A stretch of 7,007 nt of DNA from CAZHPA01 sp964533945 (GTDB taxonomy: Bacteria > Bacillota > Clostridia > Lachnospirales > WRBF01). The stretch spans positions 1 through 7,007 of the forward strand of contig CAZHPA010000060.1 of assembly GCA_964533945.1 (NCBI GenBank), written 5' to 3'. Shown here in pieces: positions 6,847 through 7,007 of the stretch. Numbering within the stretch: position 1 is the stretch's first letter; each line of letters starts with the position of its first letter. The notes beneath the pieces were generated by a model. The model was not told the DNA's origin, ran no database searches, and saw only the letters and a program-made list of their open reading frames with translations. Made by a program: the position numbers and the translations under genes.

Positions 6847-6948
6847 ATGGTATTAGTAACAACGTTATTTGCAAATTCATACATATTAAATACTTTAAAA
6901 TGTTTCTCTAAAATATTTTTATTAAATTTAGGTTATTGTAAAGTCTAA
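6847..6948 (+). CDS. Doubtful 33-codon ORF encoding a small hydrophobic peptide
   Basis: The ATG at 6847 opens 33 codons ending in TAA at 6946-6948. The product begins MVLVTTLFANSYIL and ends NLGYCKV, with two cysteines and mostly hydrophobic residues. In its favour, AGGTGAT at 6833-6839 matches part of the 16S 3'-end complement and lies seven bases before the ATG. A weak promoter-like pair, TTGCGA (6758-6763) and TATACA (6781-6786) with a 17-base spacer, precedes it. Against it, an ORF of this length arises easily by chance, no family is recognised, and codon use is uninformative at this size. Confidence 0.2.
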   Translation: MVLVTTLFANSYILNTLKCFSKIFLLNLGYCKV

Positions 6949-7000
6949 ATAAATTATTTTTTAATTTCCCCTTGACATTAATTAAATGACATGATATTAT
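6947..7000 (+). promoter_or_regulatory. Strong sigma-A promoter reading out of the right edge
   Basis: TTGACA at 6972-6977 is a perfect -35. After exactly 17 bases comes TATTAT at 6995-7000, five of six to consensus, with TG at 6992-6993 forming an extended -10 (TGATATTAT). The A/T tract at 6947-6965 (AAATAAATTATTT and following T run) sits where an UP element would. TGACAT occurs at 6973-6978 and again at 6987-6992, 14 bp apart. Transcription would start at or just past the window end, so the gene served is not visible. Confidence 0.75.
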
Positions 7001-7007
7001 AACCTCC

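Larger units (their letters stand above)
6618..7007. other. AT-rich divergent intergenic region
   Basis: This 390-base stretch separates the minus-strand chemoreceptor gene from a plus-strand transcription unit outside the window. Reading both strands, I see promoter elements at each end, the inverted repeat at 6729-6747 and the doubtful 33-codon ORF. No tRNA, riboswitch or T-box motif was recognised. Remaining open frames are under about 25 codons without SD sites that would support them. Confidence 0.7.

Noticed and set aside
6978..7007. Minus-strand GGAGG with an ATG ten bases later at the right edge
   Set aside because: The frame stops after four codons, and the same bases are better explained by the plus-strand promoter.
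1..7007. CRISPR arrays, insertion sequences, phage genes, tRNA or rRNA genes
   Set aside because: None was recognised on either strand. The two families of repeats seen are short and local and lack spacer or transposase features.

Overview
The window looks like an ordinary chromosomal segment of an AT-rich, spore-forming, motile member of the Firmicutes, most likely a clostridium. The evidence is a SpoVB-type sporulation flippase, a LeuRS of the roughly 805-residue Gram-positive length, purine-rich Shine-Dalgarno (SD) sites close to the 16S complement, strongly A/T-biased third codon positions, and a chemoreceptor of the PAS/HAMP-rich kind common in anaerobic clostridia. The genus cannot be fixed from the sequence.

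Layout. Bases 1-164 are an AT-rich leader with a regular TTTTAAA array, followed by spoVB (165-1709, plus strand). Bases 1710-1847 are a convergent intergenic gap. It holds a decayed copy of the spoVB 3' end and one strong hairpin that can end transcription from both sides. leuS (1848-4271, minus) and a large methyl-accepting chemotaxis protein gene (4281-6617, minus) follow. The chemoreceptor lies upstream of leuS in the transcript, and its stop codon sits inside the leuS SD site. Bases 6618-7007 hold no convincing large gene. They contain two candidate promoters for the chemoreceptor-leuS pair (one sigma-A type, one resembling the flagellar/chemotaxis sigma factor), an inverted repeat, a doubtful 33-codon ORF, and at the right edge a near-consensus plus-strand promoter for a gene beyond the window.

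How the genes relate. spoVB and the chemoreceptor-leuS pair converge and have no evident shared pathway. SpoVB is expected to flip lipid-linked peptidoglycan precursor during spore cortex synthesis. LeuRS charges tRNA-Leu. The chemoreceptor would signal through CheW/CheA to the flagellar motor. The odd point is that an essential tRNA synthetase gene appears to be read behind a chemoreceptor gene, with no T-box leader visible.

I found no CRISPR array, insertion sequence, tRNA, rRNA, phage gene or recognisable defence system, and no clear evidence of a novel multi-gene system. The observations most worth a second look are the spoVB 3'-end remnant, whose aligned substitutions are almost all transitions, the five-cysteine cluster in the receptor's PAS domain, and the receptor-leuS coupling.
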